Below are positions 34,310-42,307 of a stretch of 64,000 nucleotides of DNA, piece after piece. Position numbers and translations under genes: made by a program. The notes beneath the pieces were generated by a model. That model was not told where the DNA came from and ran no database searches. It saw only the letters and a program-made list of their open reading frames with translations. The first letter of the stretch is position 1; each line of letters starts with the position of its first letter. This DNA is from a virus: IMG/VR virus record IMGVR_UViG_3300023237_000006, positions 1 through 64,000 of that record. One strand, written 5' to 3'.

Positions 34310-34747
34310 TTACACAAATTTATATTTACTGTCATCCGAGCTAGCTAAATAGCCGCGCAGTATCTCTTTTAATCCAGCAACCTCCATAGAAACTCGGGAA
34401 ATTTTCTTCATCTCTGAAGATCTAATTTTATCCATAATTGTATCAGGTATAGAATTTTTTAACTGGGACTGAACAGACATATCATCAAGACCGTTCAAAA
34501 ATTCAACAAAACCATCCATTTCGTTAATCCAATGTGTTAGGGAATCTTTCATTGCTTGGTTATTTCTTGCCATTGCAGATTGTACATCCCCGCCCGCCCC
34601 CTCAGGGGCACCTAAAGAGCTCGCATCTGTCCCTGGATCTAGTGTATCCGACATAGCCGCCGCTTCAGCACCTGGATTAATACCGATTTCCATTTCATCC
34701 TGCTCGAGGTGAATTTTGAAAGCTTTTTCATATAAGTGACTACTCAT
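34310..34747 (-). CDS. Late hypothetical, probable virion protein
   Basis: 145 residues. N-terminal helix with L-Y-E/K at residues 5-8, an Ala/Gly/Asp-rich linker (about 22-55), and a C-terminal helical part with 'INEMDGFVEFLNGLDDMSVQ' and 'KNSIPDTIMDKIRSSEMKKI', reminiscent of conserved structural proteins of marine T4-like phages. A late box ends 5 nt before the ATG. Exact role unknown. Confidence 0.65.
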   Translation of the reverse strand: MSSHLYEKAFKIHLEQDEMEIGINPGAEAAAMSDTLDPGTDASSLGAPEGAGGDVQSAMARNNQAMKDSLTHWINEMDGFVEFLNGLDDMSVQSQLKNSIPDTIMDKIRSSEMKKISRVSMEVAGLKEILRGYLASSDDSKYKFV

Positions 34748-34752
34748 ATTAT

Positions 34753-34760
34753 TATTTATT
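34753..34760 (-). promoter_or_regulatory. Late promoter box, AATAAATA
   Basis: Minus-strand AATAAATA ending 5 nt before the ATG at 34747. Confidence 0.62.
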
Positions 34761-34790
34761 CCTTATGGAATGTTTCTCTCTATTTTTTTG

Positions 34791-34798
34791 ATTAAATA
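34791..34798 (+). promoter_or_regulatory. Late promoter box, ATTAAATA
   Basis: ATTAAATA ending 6 nt before the ATG at 34805; with the box at 34753-34760 it forms a divergent late pair. Confidence 0.58.
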
Positions 34799-34804
34799 AT
34801 ATAA

Positions 34805-35170
34805 ATGGATACAATAGCTAATTCAAAAAGAAGCCAATCCGGTTCAGGAGTTGGGAGCTCTTCAGCAGATGATGTAGAGAGTAGATTGCCAAACGGTGAC
34901 ATTTTTGCAAAGAATAAGCAGCAACATAATGATAATAATCTTGCACCATCTGGATTACCCTACCAGTTAAATAGTGTTATTGATCAAATAGGTGATGTAT
35001 TTATCTCTGTTTTAGATATAAAAAAGACATTTAACTCATCTCTTGAAAATCCTACCATAAAAAAAGAGCATATGGAGGTAATCTCCCATATAGACGGGGA
35101 GTTAGATACTGTAAATACGATATTGGCAGATTTAACGATTAAAATTGATCTTTTACAGTTGAAAGGTTGA
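34805..35170 (+). CDS. Late hypothetical protein
   Basis: 121 residues. The first ~50 residues are Ser/Gly/Asn-rich and likely disordered; the rest is a helical pair ('LNSVIDQIGDVFISVLDIKKTF', 'ELDTVNTILADLTIKIDLLQ') that could form a coiled coil. No family recognised. Late box at standard spacing. Confidence 0.55.
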   Translation: MDTIANSKRSQSGSGVGSSSADDVESRLPNGDIFAKNKQQHNDNNLAPSGLPYQLNSVIDQIGDVFISVLDIKKTFNSSLENPTIKKEHMEVISHIDGELDTVNTILADLTIKIDLLQLKG

Positions 35171-35192
35171 TTTTATACTATAAAATTAGTTT

Positions 35193-35678
35193 ATGGTAAA
35201 AATGCTCTTTAATATATTTCGCGCAATGGGAACAATATGCGTAATAAGTAGTACATTAGCTCTCATTTTTATAAAGCATGGATTTATTGAAGTATTTGCA
35301 ATTACAACTATAATACAGCTATTAGTATATTGGAGCTCGTTACCATTTATTCATCTATATAGTAGAAAATTGCAAATCCGAGAATTAGAGACCTTAGAGA
35401 AACAAGGTATGGAGATTTCCTGCCCATGCTTCAAGAAAAATAAGCAATTTATACCAATTATTCTAAATACAGATAACACATTTGATTGTAATGTGTGTAA
35501 TAAACAAATAAACGTAGAAGTGGATGTTACATCTATACTTGCTACGATCCCAGTTGATATTAATCAGTCAAATAAAAATATTAATGAAATATATAACAGC
35601 TTAATAACTACTCGGGATTCTACAGATGAGGACAAAACCACCCCCACCCCCACCCATACCAAACCTGATGCCGCTTGA
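35193..35678 (+). CDS. Predicted membrane protein with Cys-rich cytoplasmic domain
   Basis: 161 residues. Two hydrophobic segments (about residues 7-27 and 31-55) form a helical hairpin in the membrane. A charged helix follows, then 'CPCF' (about residue 77) and 'CNVCNK' (about residue 106), which together could bind zinc. The C-terminus is Thr/Pro/Asp-rich. Function unknown; a role in membrane takeover or exclusion is possible. It overlaps the next gene, another small Cys-rich protein. Confidence 0.65.
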   Translation: MVKMLFNIFRAMGTICVISSTLALIFIKHGFIEVFAITTIIQLLVYWSSLPFIHLYSRKLQIRELETLEKQGMEISCPCFKKNKQFIPIILNTDNTFDCNVCNKQINVEVDVTSILATIPVDINQSNKNINEIYNSLITTRDSTDEDKTTPTPTHTKPDAA

Positions 35679-35859
35679 GCTTTGGAATGCTACAAAGACT
35701 AGGTATTACTTATCAGAGTATCCAAGAGATACAGGTTTAGCTTGCCCTAAGTGTAATAACCAGCTCCAAGACACTTTAATGTATATATTATGTACAGATC
35801 CACCGCAGAGAGATGTTAAGTGTACAATTTGTAATTATATAGGGTTAAGGGTTTGTTAA
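35668..35859 (+). CDS. Small zinc-ribbon protein
   Basis: 63 residues from the ATG at 35668 (an in-frame ATG at 35626 would add a Pro-rich stretch and a longer out-of-frame overlap). Contains 'CPKC' and 'CTIC' separated by ~24 residues, a zinc-ribbon arrangement like those of small transcription- or translation-linked phage proteins. Overlaps the membrane-protein gene by 11 nt and ends 1 nt before the next gene. Confidence 0.6.
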   Translation: MPLELWNATKTRYYLSEYPRDTGLACPKCNNQLQDTLMYILCTDPPQRDVKCTICNYIGLRVC

Positions 35860-35860
35860 T

Positions 35861-36247
35861 ATGACAAATATAGACTATAAGGAAACTAAACCATCAGCAA
35901 TTGGTCCTAAGCCAATTGACTTAATTTCAGATGAAGATATAACTAGTGCATACTTGAAGATGGTTGCAAGAACGAGTCCGGAATCCATGGACGCTATAAA
36001 CTTAGCAAATCTTCACAAGAGTCAGTTCAGTAAAATTGGTTCCTCAAATGATATTTTAAGAGTAACACTCAATTGTTATGAAGAATTAATAAAAAAGGAA
36101 CAGGGGTATAATATAGATATGAGAAAGTCTAAAAAACTAAAAGAAATTATAAATTGTATACGTAGTCTATTTTTAATATTAGAAGATGATGAATTTAATG
36201 TCGGTAAAGATCAAATGATCTCAATGATTCGAACATTACTCGCATAA
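35861..36247 (+). CDS. Hypothetical protein
   Basis: 128 residues, predicted helical throughout after a short disordered N-terminus ('ETKPSAIGPKPIDLI'). No family recognised. Packed 1 nt after the zinc-ribbon gene and 1 nt before the next gene, so co-transcribed. Confidence 0.6.
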   Translation: MTNIDYKETKPSAIGPKPIDLISDEDITSAYLKMVARTSPESMDAINLANLHKSQFSKIGSSNDILRVTLNCYEELIKKEQGYNIDMRKSKKLKEIINCIRSLFLILEDDEFNVGKDQMISMIRTLLA

Positions 36248-36248
36248 T

Positions 36249-36515
36249 ATGAAAATACCTATTAAAGAAAAAAAGGGATGGGATAAAATGCAGACGGATG
36301 AGCAAGCTAGATGGTTATGCTTGATGAATGCTGTTAATATATCTGCCACTTATGCTGAAGAAAATGGAATTGATCCGAATAAATCATATAAGTGGATCAA
36401 GCCATCTGCGTATAACAGTTATATAAAAGAAATGTTCCCCTCAATGCGACTTAGAATACAGCATGAAAAGGAAACTGGAATTTTTAGTAAGAGTTTAGCA
36501 GAAACTTTTGACTAA
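36249..36515 (+). CDS. Small hypothetical protein
   Basis: 88 residues, helical, with 'YAEENGIDPNKSYKWIKPSAYNSYIKEMFPSM' character (Tyr/Trp/Lys-rich) that may suit nucleic-acid binding. No family recognised. Its stop shares the tetranucleotide CTAA with the stop of the convergent fibre gene. Confidence 0.55.
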   Translation: MKIPIKEKKGWDKMQTDEQARWLCLMNAVNISATYAEENGIDPNKSYKWIKPSAYNSYIKEMFPSMRLRIQHEKETGIFSKSLAETFD

Positions 36516-38593
36516 CCACGGTACGGCCCCCAAGTATGTATTACATTTATTGTTAGACTGAGATCTTCTGCATATTGATCACCAGTTTCTGAGAACATCG
36601 GCTTTACTAATGAGCCCGGCTCTGGTGTTATTATGTATGTAGACTCTAATGGTCCAGTAGTAGCTTGCGTACCTTGGAGTACACGTGGTATATTCCATTT
36701 AAATAGCCATACACCATTTTCAATCCCGGGTAATATTTGAACTACTTTTGTCCCGTCTGTATTATATGTGGTATATGTTCGATCTTCTATTCTCCCATGA
36801 GTAATAATACCGCCCTTTATGGGCCCGTAACCATTTAGGTGATCGAAATGAAAAGTATTAATAGCAGTATTGGGATACATAAGAGTATCATCAGACTGAG
36901 TATATGAATTTTCTTCAGACCCTGTGCTAAAGTTTATATGCGGTAAATATGCACCAGACGTCGGTTCAATCGGCATATCCATACCAGATAATGTGTATAG
37001 TAAATAATCTCTATTGTATACATGACCGCTTAATGGAATTTTAATTAGGGTTGATGATACTGAAGTGACAGTTGTGGGGTAAACAGTTGGTATATACTTA
37101 GTATGAGATACAATACTTTCATATTCATTTATATTTGATACAGCTATAAACCCACCACTACCAGTAGATGTTAAACTCACCCAAGGCTTAGATCCTATAT
37201 TGCTATTATTAGGCAACCAATCTATACCATTCACTGAGTGCATTGAAGAGTCTGTCCCCCCTGAAGCAATCGCCACAAACAAATTATTGCCAAATTCTAT
37301 ACCCTGCCAATTATTCGGATATGGGGTTGAGGCAGATAGCCAGGAAGTAAGATTGGATTCATCTGCATACATTATTCTATTTGCACCATCGTTAGATATA
37401 GCTACATATCTACCATTACCGTATGTAACATCTCTCCAATTGTTATCTTCGGGAGATCCTGCTGATAGCCAGGTAATAGCGTCCTTCGAAAAAGCTACCT
37501 GTGGATTACTACCAGCTGCTGCAACAGCAACAAACCCTCCAACTGGTCCGTATGTAACAGAAGACCATTCCGAATTACCGGTTATATTATCACTACCACC
37601 GCTAGTCCAATCAGCGGCAGTTGTAGAATACATAACTCGGGCAGTTCCACTATCAGCTACTGCAACAAATGTCCCAGCGGCTGTATCATCTATAATTTTT
37701 CCATACGTAACCCCAGTCCAATTTGTTGTATATGCAGGGAAAGCAACGTACCACTGAGTAATGTTATAAGTAGTATATGCCACGCGACCATCCCCAACAG
37801 CTACAAATTTATTAATTTCCAGGCTTTCATCATACCCGTTTACTACATCATTAAAATTTAGTGTTGATAGATTTGTAGCTATAGGCGACCAGGTCTCTCC
37901 AGTATCTAATGAGAACATTACATTCTTAGGGTCTGTCTCTCCTGATGAAACTACAACAATATTACTACCATCGCTTGCAATACCCGTCCCATTCATGCCA
38001 CTGATTCCCTCAGCAATAGTCCAATCAGTAGGAAATGTTGCAGGGGTAGCATTATATTCGTTCCCCTCGAGACCTAGCCTATATGATATTTCAAAATCGT
38101 TTACGTTTGTATACTCTGGCCAATCAACTTCTACTCTATAAGAAAACTCAATACCGTCTCCTCCTTTGAGTGGTATATCTAGAAGCTGCCTAGAAAATCC
38201 AGATTCAAACGCGCTCGGTTTAATTGAGAATTCCTGTAAGGATAAATCCCTTAATGTTGTATTAGTTCTAAAGAATGAGGTAAAAATTGTTTTCGAATTT
38301 TCATAATCAATCGTCGATTTATAGTTAAGAGCAGATAGATTAGTAAATAGAGTAGCGTTCGGGTATGCCGAGCTAACTACTCCAGTCTGAGTTGATTCCA
38401 CACGTTTATTTGATATTCCAAAATCTATGACCCGTATACATTCATCCACAGATTTATTGTATAAATGTGATAGACCTGTATCTAATATTAAATTTTTATA
38501 TTCAGGCGATTTGTATGTAACATTATCAGGAGTCTCTGAAAATATATTGTATGCAAAATAGCCGTTAATGTTTGTGTGCAGGTGTACCTCCAT
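36512..38593 (-). CDS. Fibre protein with propeller-like repeats
   Basis: 693 residues. The middle (about residues 185-500) has at least five units of ~40 residues with the pattern W-x-x-V-T-Y-G ... F-V-A-V ... G ... W, for example 'WSSVTYGPVGGFVAVA' and 'WRDVTYGNGRYVAIS', indicating a beta-propeller. The N-terminal ~180 and C-terminal ~190 residues are beta-rich without recognised domains. Last gene of the structural block, with its own late box. A host-binding fibre or decoration is the likely role. Confidence 0.7.
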   Translation of the reverse strand: MEVHLHTNINGYFAYNIFSETPDNVTYKSPEYKNLILDTGLSHLYNKSVDECIRVIDFGISNKRVESTQTGVVSSAYPNATLFTNLSALNYKSTIDYENSKTIFTSFFRTNTTLRDLSLQEFSIKPSAFESGFSRQLLDIPLKGGDGIEFSYRVEVDWPEYTNVNDFEISYRLGLEGNEYNATPATFPTDWTIAEGISGMNGTGIASDGSNIVVVSSGETDPKNVMFSLDTGETWSPIATNLSTLNFNDVVNGYDESLEINKFVAVGDGRVAYTTYNITQWYVAFPAYTTNWTGVTYGKIIDDTAAGTFVAVADSGTARVMYSTTAADWTSGGSDNITGNSEWSSVTYGPVGGFVAVAAAGSNPQVAFSKDAITWLSAGSPEDNNWRDVTYGNGRYVAISNDGANRIMYADESNLTSWLSASTPYPNNWQGIEFGNNLFVAIASGGTDSSMHSVNGIDWLPNNSNIGSKPWVSLTSTGSGGFIAVSNINEYESIVSHTKYIPTVYPTTVTSVSSTLIKIPLSGHVYNRDYLLYTLSGMDMPIEPTSGAYLPHINFSTGSEENSYTQSDDTLMYPNTAINTFHFDHLNGYGPIKGGIITHGRIEDRTYTTYNTDGTKVVQILPGIENGVWLFKWNIPRVLQGTQATTGPLESTYIITPEPGSLVKPMFSETGDQYAEDLSLTINVIHTWGPYRG

Positions 38594-38598
38594 TATTA

Positions 38599-39444
38599 TT
38601 ATTTATTACTAAATGTAATATATTCATTGACGGCAGTGTTATAAATATGATTTATAGTCAGCTCTGGTAATATATTAGCGAAGTTCATCTTTATTTCGCT
38701 AATATACGAATGAGTAAAATTTCCATATATATCAAATGCACCAATAAAGTAGTTCCACAATCGATCTTCAGCAATATTTGGGTATGGTATACCTCTAGGT
38801 CTGTCGAAACGATGTACCCATTGTAGCTGCGGTATACATAAACACTTACTACCTCTTTTCATAAATTTTTTATGAATATAGCCCTCCTCCCCCCCGAAGC
38901 CTTTCATTAGAGAATGAAACTCAGGCCATACCTCTGTTCTGCATGAAAATAACCCCATCCCCATCGATTTAATTTCAAACGGCTTACCCCTTTTATATTG
39001 TACTTCATCAAAATCCCACTGGCCGTGCATTAAGCTTCCCCAATTTTCATTAAAGTGTGTATATCTATGAGTGAGACTATTTGATACTAACGGCCCTTGA
39101 ATTAAATCCTCAGTTAGAGGATTCTCCATATAAAACTCGATGAGAGCTTCAATGCTCTCTTGTGGTAATAGAATATGACAATCTATACATAATGTAAATT
39201 TAGTTTCAGAGTGTTTAAATATTTCATTCTTTATACTGGTGCCTATACGCTCTGTATATTCAACATATTTGCCCATTACCTCTGTTTCTATAAACTTCTT
39301 AGTAGCCTTACCATCTGCACTAGTTGGGTTATTATCAATTACCACAAATTGTATATTCATATCAGGGCAATTTAATCTAATGGATTGAATCGTAAAAAAC
39401 ACCCCATCAAAATCGTCATAAACTGGCATCCCTATTGTTAACAT
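38599..39444 (-). CDS. GT2-type glycosyltransferase
   Basis: 281 residues. 'LTIGMPVYDDFDGVFFTIQSI' (quoted in part: 'IGMPVYDDF') starts the GT-A fold, 'FTLCIDCHILLP' holds the DxD-like metal motif, and 'GFGGEEGYIHKKFMKRG' resembles the ED-containing acceptor region. A cytoplasmic enzyme without membrane segment. It lies between fibre genes in the late block, right after another glycosyltransferase, so a virion protein is a likely acceptor (inference). Confidence 0.8.
   Translation of the reverse strand: MLTIGMPVYDDFDGVFFTIQSIRLNCPDMNIQFVVIDNNPTSADGKATKKFIETEVMGKYVEYTERIGTSIKNEIFKHSETKFTLCIDCHILLPQESIEALIEFYMENPLTEDLIQGPLVSNSLTHRYTHFNENWGSLMHGQWDFDEVQYKRGKPFEIKSMGMGLFSCRTEVWPEFHSLMKGFGGEEGYIHKKFMKRGSKCLCIPQLQWVHRFDRPRGIPYPNIAEDRLWNYFIGAFDIYGNFTHSYISEIKMNFANILPELTINHIYNTAVNEYITFSNK
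38600..38607 (-). promoter_or_regulatory. Late promoter box, AATAAATA
   Basis: Minus-strand AATAAATA ending 6 nt before the ATG at 38593; it lies at the very end of the glycosyltransferase gene. Confidence 0.58.
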
Positions 39445-39445
39445 A

Positions 39446-40930
39446 CTATATATGGTGAATGCATGATATATCTGTATCTAAATATAGGTTACCAGATTTT
39501 AATAACCTAGAGCTGAGTAGCCAATCCCACCCAACTCTCGTTTCCGCATCATAATATACTGGAAGGTTAGCCTTTACATGAGACGTATTGTATATAGTAA
39601 AGCCTCCTGGTATTCTATCTGCTCTATATATTCCACTATTAGATATTAAATTATATGCTAAATTGTTATGTACATCATCTTCAAACTTACCGCATACTTT
39701 TTCCCCTTCATTAGCATATTGTAGCGCATTACGGTCTATATAAACTGCTGCAATTGCACTGGCGTCAGTATTATCAAAAAATGAATTAATTAATAGGTTT
39801 ATACCATCATCAGGGGGTGTTACATCGTCTTCTAATATTATAACAGATCTACTATTTTGATCTGCAAGAACCTCTGTATATATTTTACCGATATCAGAAT
39901 GAACGTCAGTAAAATAATTATCCTTAGAGCGCTTACTTATTGCCTTATTATATATAATAAGAATATCGATGTTATATTTTTTTTGCAATTTATACTTAGC
40001 CAATCGCGTAAGACCTCTAAATAATATATTACTACTGTTAACGATCCATGTTAGATTTATATTATGTATAGTATTTAAATTAGTATTATAAAATTTAAAT
40101 ATGTTTCTCAGCAGTTGAATATTACCTCTAAATAATGTTATAATACCTATACCTAAGGGCTTACATTTAAACATCTCGATGTAATAATTAGATATAACCG
40201 CTGTAATTTTTTCAATTGAACTGGCGCTATATAGCGCCAGAAATATATTGGAGTTTAATACTAGGTCACCTCGATTTTTATTGGAGTATATAGGGTGGTA
40301 TAGATGTACACCATAACTTTCAAATAATATGTGGATATCTTTATTATTAGTAATTAATCTATAGCAGAACTCAGTATCCTCATGCCCCCACCCTAAAAAA
40401 TTCTCATTGAACATACCCAGATCAATAAAAGCTGACTTTTTAAATATAAAGGAAAGAGCTCCGTACATACACCCCATATGAGCATATGGTTGATTTTTAT
40501 AAGAGCACTCTACGGGGTTATCTTTACGTAGTTGTTTTGATTTTACACTATCTATAAACTCTACATTTTCATAAGGCTGAATAAAATCATGATTTACCCG
40601 ACTACTCTCTAAATCCTTTATTAATTTATTGAACTTCAATAGACAATCAGCATCATTTACCCATATATACTCAGTATCTATTAACTTAGTGCCTATGTTT
40701 ATTAATTTGGATTTATTTATTCTATTACCAGCATCATGAACTGAGTGATATTTAATATTATATTTTTCCGCATAATCTTTAATTTTGCTTGCAGCCTTTA
40801 TATCGGATACCTGCTCTATAATTAATATATTATCTGTCGCTCCTCTTATTTTATTTGTAGTAAATAAAAAATTATCATATCGAAATCCCTTTAAATTAAA
40901 TACGGGAATTAAAAAGGTATAGTTGAACAT
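39446..40930 (-). CDS. Two-domain GT-A glycosyltransferase
   Basis: 494 residues. N-terminal domain with 'YTFLIPVFN', 'YIWVNDADCLLKF' (DxD) and 'NFLGWGHEDTEFCYRL', the galactosyltransferase-type W-G-x-E-D-x-(D/E) signature. C-terminal domain with 'SVIILEDDVTPP' (second DD motif) and 'VGWDWLLSS'. Two transferase domains in tandem suggest synthesis of a short glycan. The start overlaps the stop of the lectin-like fibre gene, whose poly-Thr stalk is a natural candidate acceptor. Confidence 0.78.
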   Translation of the reverse strand: MFNYTFLIPVFNLKGFRYDNFLFTTNKIRGATDNILIIEQVSDIKAASKIKDYAEKYNIKYHSVHDAGNRINKSKLINIGTKLIDTEYIWVNDADCLLKFNKLIKDLESSRVNHDFIQPYENVEFIDSVKSKQLRKDNPVECSYKNQPYAHMGCMYGALSFIFKKSAFIDLGMFNENFLGWGHEDTEFCYRLITNNKDIHILFESYGVHLYHPIYSNKNRGDLVLNSNIFLALYSASSIEKITAVISNYYIEMFKCKPLGIGIITLFRGNIQLLRNIFKFYNTNLNTIHNINLTWIVNSSNILFRGLTRLAKYKLQKKYNIDILIIYNKAISKRSKDNYFTDVHSDIGKIYTEVLADQNSRSVIILEDDVTPPDDGINLLINSFFDNTDASAIAAVYIDRNALQYANEGEKVCGKFEDDVHNNLAYNLISNSGIYRADRIPGGFTIYNTSHVKANLPVYYDAETRVGWDWLLSSRLLKSGNLYLDTDISCIHHI

Positions 40931-42009
40931 TATGGAAATATTTCAGTATGATAGTCTGTCGGTGCCTGTGCAAAGGCACCAGGGGCACTATAATACGGAT
41001 ACGGCGTCTCTGTAGTTGTCGTCGTAGTCGTCGTAGTCGTAGTAGTCGTAGTAGTTGGGTCAGGAGTTGACGGTAGTAAGTTTACATACACCCCAGTAAT
41101 GATCGGAGGTCTTACAGCTATCGGTATTTCATTGCCGGCTGATAATGTTATAAATGTAACTGAGCATTTATCAGGATCACTAAGTAATATCTCCGGATCA
41201 TCGGGACAATCATACAGCGTTATTTTTTCTAATCGGACAATCGGAACCGCTGATGGGGCAACGACATTTGTAGATTGTTGATATTGATAAGCTGGAAAAG
41301 CTATTGGTATTAGACTTCTTTCTGCTGCTACGGGGTTGTTATGTACGCCCTCGACATGATAATTTCTAATGGAAAATTTATAAGGTGTAGCAGCTCCACT
41401 AACAGGAGCAGAATAACCTACACCCACTTTAAATGCTGTAGTATCATTAACAGATAATGAGACCTGATATGTTAGTAGTTCTACATATCGCCCACCTTCG
41501 GTCTTATAATGTATTTTTAAGGTATTACCAACATCAGTTAATCTGAATCTTAACCGATTATAATTAATTTCTGCCTCTTCAAATATAAATGAACTATCAA
41601 TCGCTGACAATTCAATACTCGTTAATAATTGAAACCCGGTAGCGCCGCCTCGTATAGTTAAAGATTTATTTTTTGCATTAAAATTACCATCTACACCATT
41701 ACCGCTTATGGCAAACATACCCGCAGTATCAAAATTAATTCCTAATTTAGCTCCTGAAACTCCGGGTATATCTGCCCCAATTGAATGAGATTCTAACGGG
41801 AGATACCCACCTGCTTTACCAGGGCCCCCTCCAACTAAGCTCTCTACGTCAGCATCATATAAGAAGGTTGTAAAGGACCCCTGCGATTTATCAGGAATAC
41901 CACTTAATGCATAGTCAAACGACCACACTATATCAAAATTAGCATTATACCCCTTATTATGGGATATATTATTTACAATGCTATTATTAGGGATAAAATA
42001 CGTCGCCAT
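40930..42009 (-). CDS. Lectin-like fibre protein with poly-Thr stalk
   Basis: 359 residues. The N-terminal ~225 residues resemble an L-type lectin/concanavalin-like sandwich ('FDIVWSFDYALSG', 'GSFTTFLYDADV', 'LGINFDTAGMFAISG'). A Cys-containing segment follows, then 15 consecutive Thr (codons 41011-41055) before a short Tyr/Pro-rich C-terminus. The gene has a late box at standard spacing. The poly-Thr run could be flexible, or O-glycosylated by the enzymes encoded immediately downstream. Confidence 0.75.
   Translation of the reverse strand: MATYFIPNNSIVNNISHNKGYNANFDIVWSFDYALSGIPDKSQGSFTTFLYDADVESLVGGGPGKAGGYLPLESHSIGADIPGVSGAKLGINFDTAGMFAISGNGVDGNFNAKNKSLTIRGGATGFQLLTSIELSAIDSSFIFEEAEINYNRLRFRLTDVGNTLKIHYKTEGGRYVELLTYQVSLSVNDTTAFKVGVGYSAPVSGAATPYKFSIRNYHVEGVHNNPVAAERSLIPIAFPAYQYQQSTNVVAPSAVPIVRLEKITLYDCPDDPEILLSDPDKCSVTFITLSAGNEIPIAVRPPIITGVYVNLLPSTPDPTTTTTTTTTTTTTTTETPYPYYSAPGAFAQAPTDYHTEIFP
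41011..41055 (-). repeat. Threonine-codon triplet repeat
   Basis: Fifteen consecutive Thr codons, mixed ACT, ACG and ACA, inside the lectin-like fibre gene. Changes in copy number would keep frame and alter stalk length. Confidence 0.85.
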
Positions 42010-42014
42010 GAGTA

Positions 42015-42022
42015 TATTTACT
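42015..42022 (-). promoter_or_regulatory. Late promoter box, AGTAAATA
   Basis: Minus-strand AGTAAATA ending 5 nt before the ATG at 42009. Confidence 0.6.
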
Positions 42023-42035
42023 CAAACATCTAGTC

Positions 42036-42287
42036 TTAACCGGCAACTTCTTCTATAATACGAATAACTTTATTATAAAGATCTCCACAAACACTCATAT
42101 CCCCTGCAGTTATAATACCTTCTTTTGCAGCAACGCTAATCAGACTTGTTATAAGCTGCAGATCCTGAACAGTAAAGGCAAATATATCATCATCACTAGG
42201 GTTAGGTAATTTGTCTGCCCCTGCCAACTCAGTAGTTTCCTTAATATTTGACGAGTTTGGTTGTTTTAGATCTGATATATTATCCAT
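42036..42287 (-). CDS. Small late hypothetical protein
   Basis: 83 residues: a disordered acidic N-terminal half, then helices ('FTVQDLQLITSLISVAAKEGIITAGDM'). No family recognised. It has its own late box and lies between the adhesin and the lectin-like fibre; it may be a fibre chaperone or assembly factor by position only. Confidence 0.6.
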   Translation of the reverse strand: MDNISDLKQPNSSNIKETTELAGADKLPNPSDDDIFAFTVQDLQLITSLISVAAKEGIITAGDMSVCGDLYNKVIRIIEEVAG

Positions 42288-42292
42288 AATGG

Positions 42293-42300
42293 TATTTAAT
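42293..42300 (-). promoter_or_regulatory. Late promoter box, ATTAAATA
   Basis: Minus-strand ATTAAATA ending 5 nt before the ATG at 42287. Confidence 0.6.
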
Positions 42301-42307
42301 ACCTATG

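Noticed and set aside
36512-36515. Bidirectional terminator between convergent genes
   Set aside because: The genes share their stop codons, and no hairpin with a T-run is visible around the junction.
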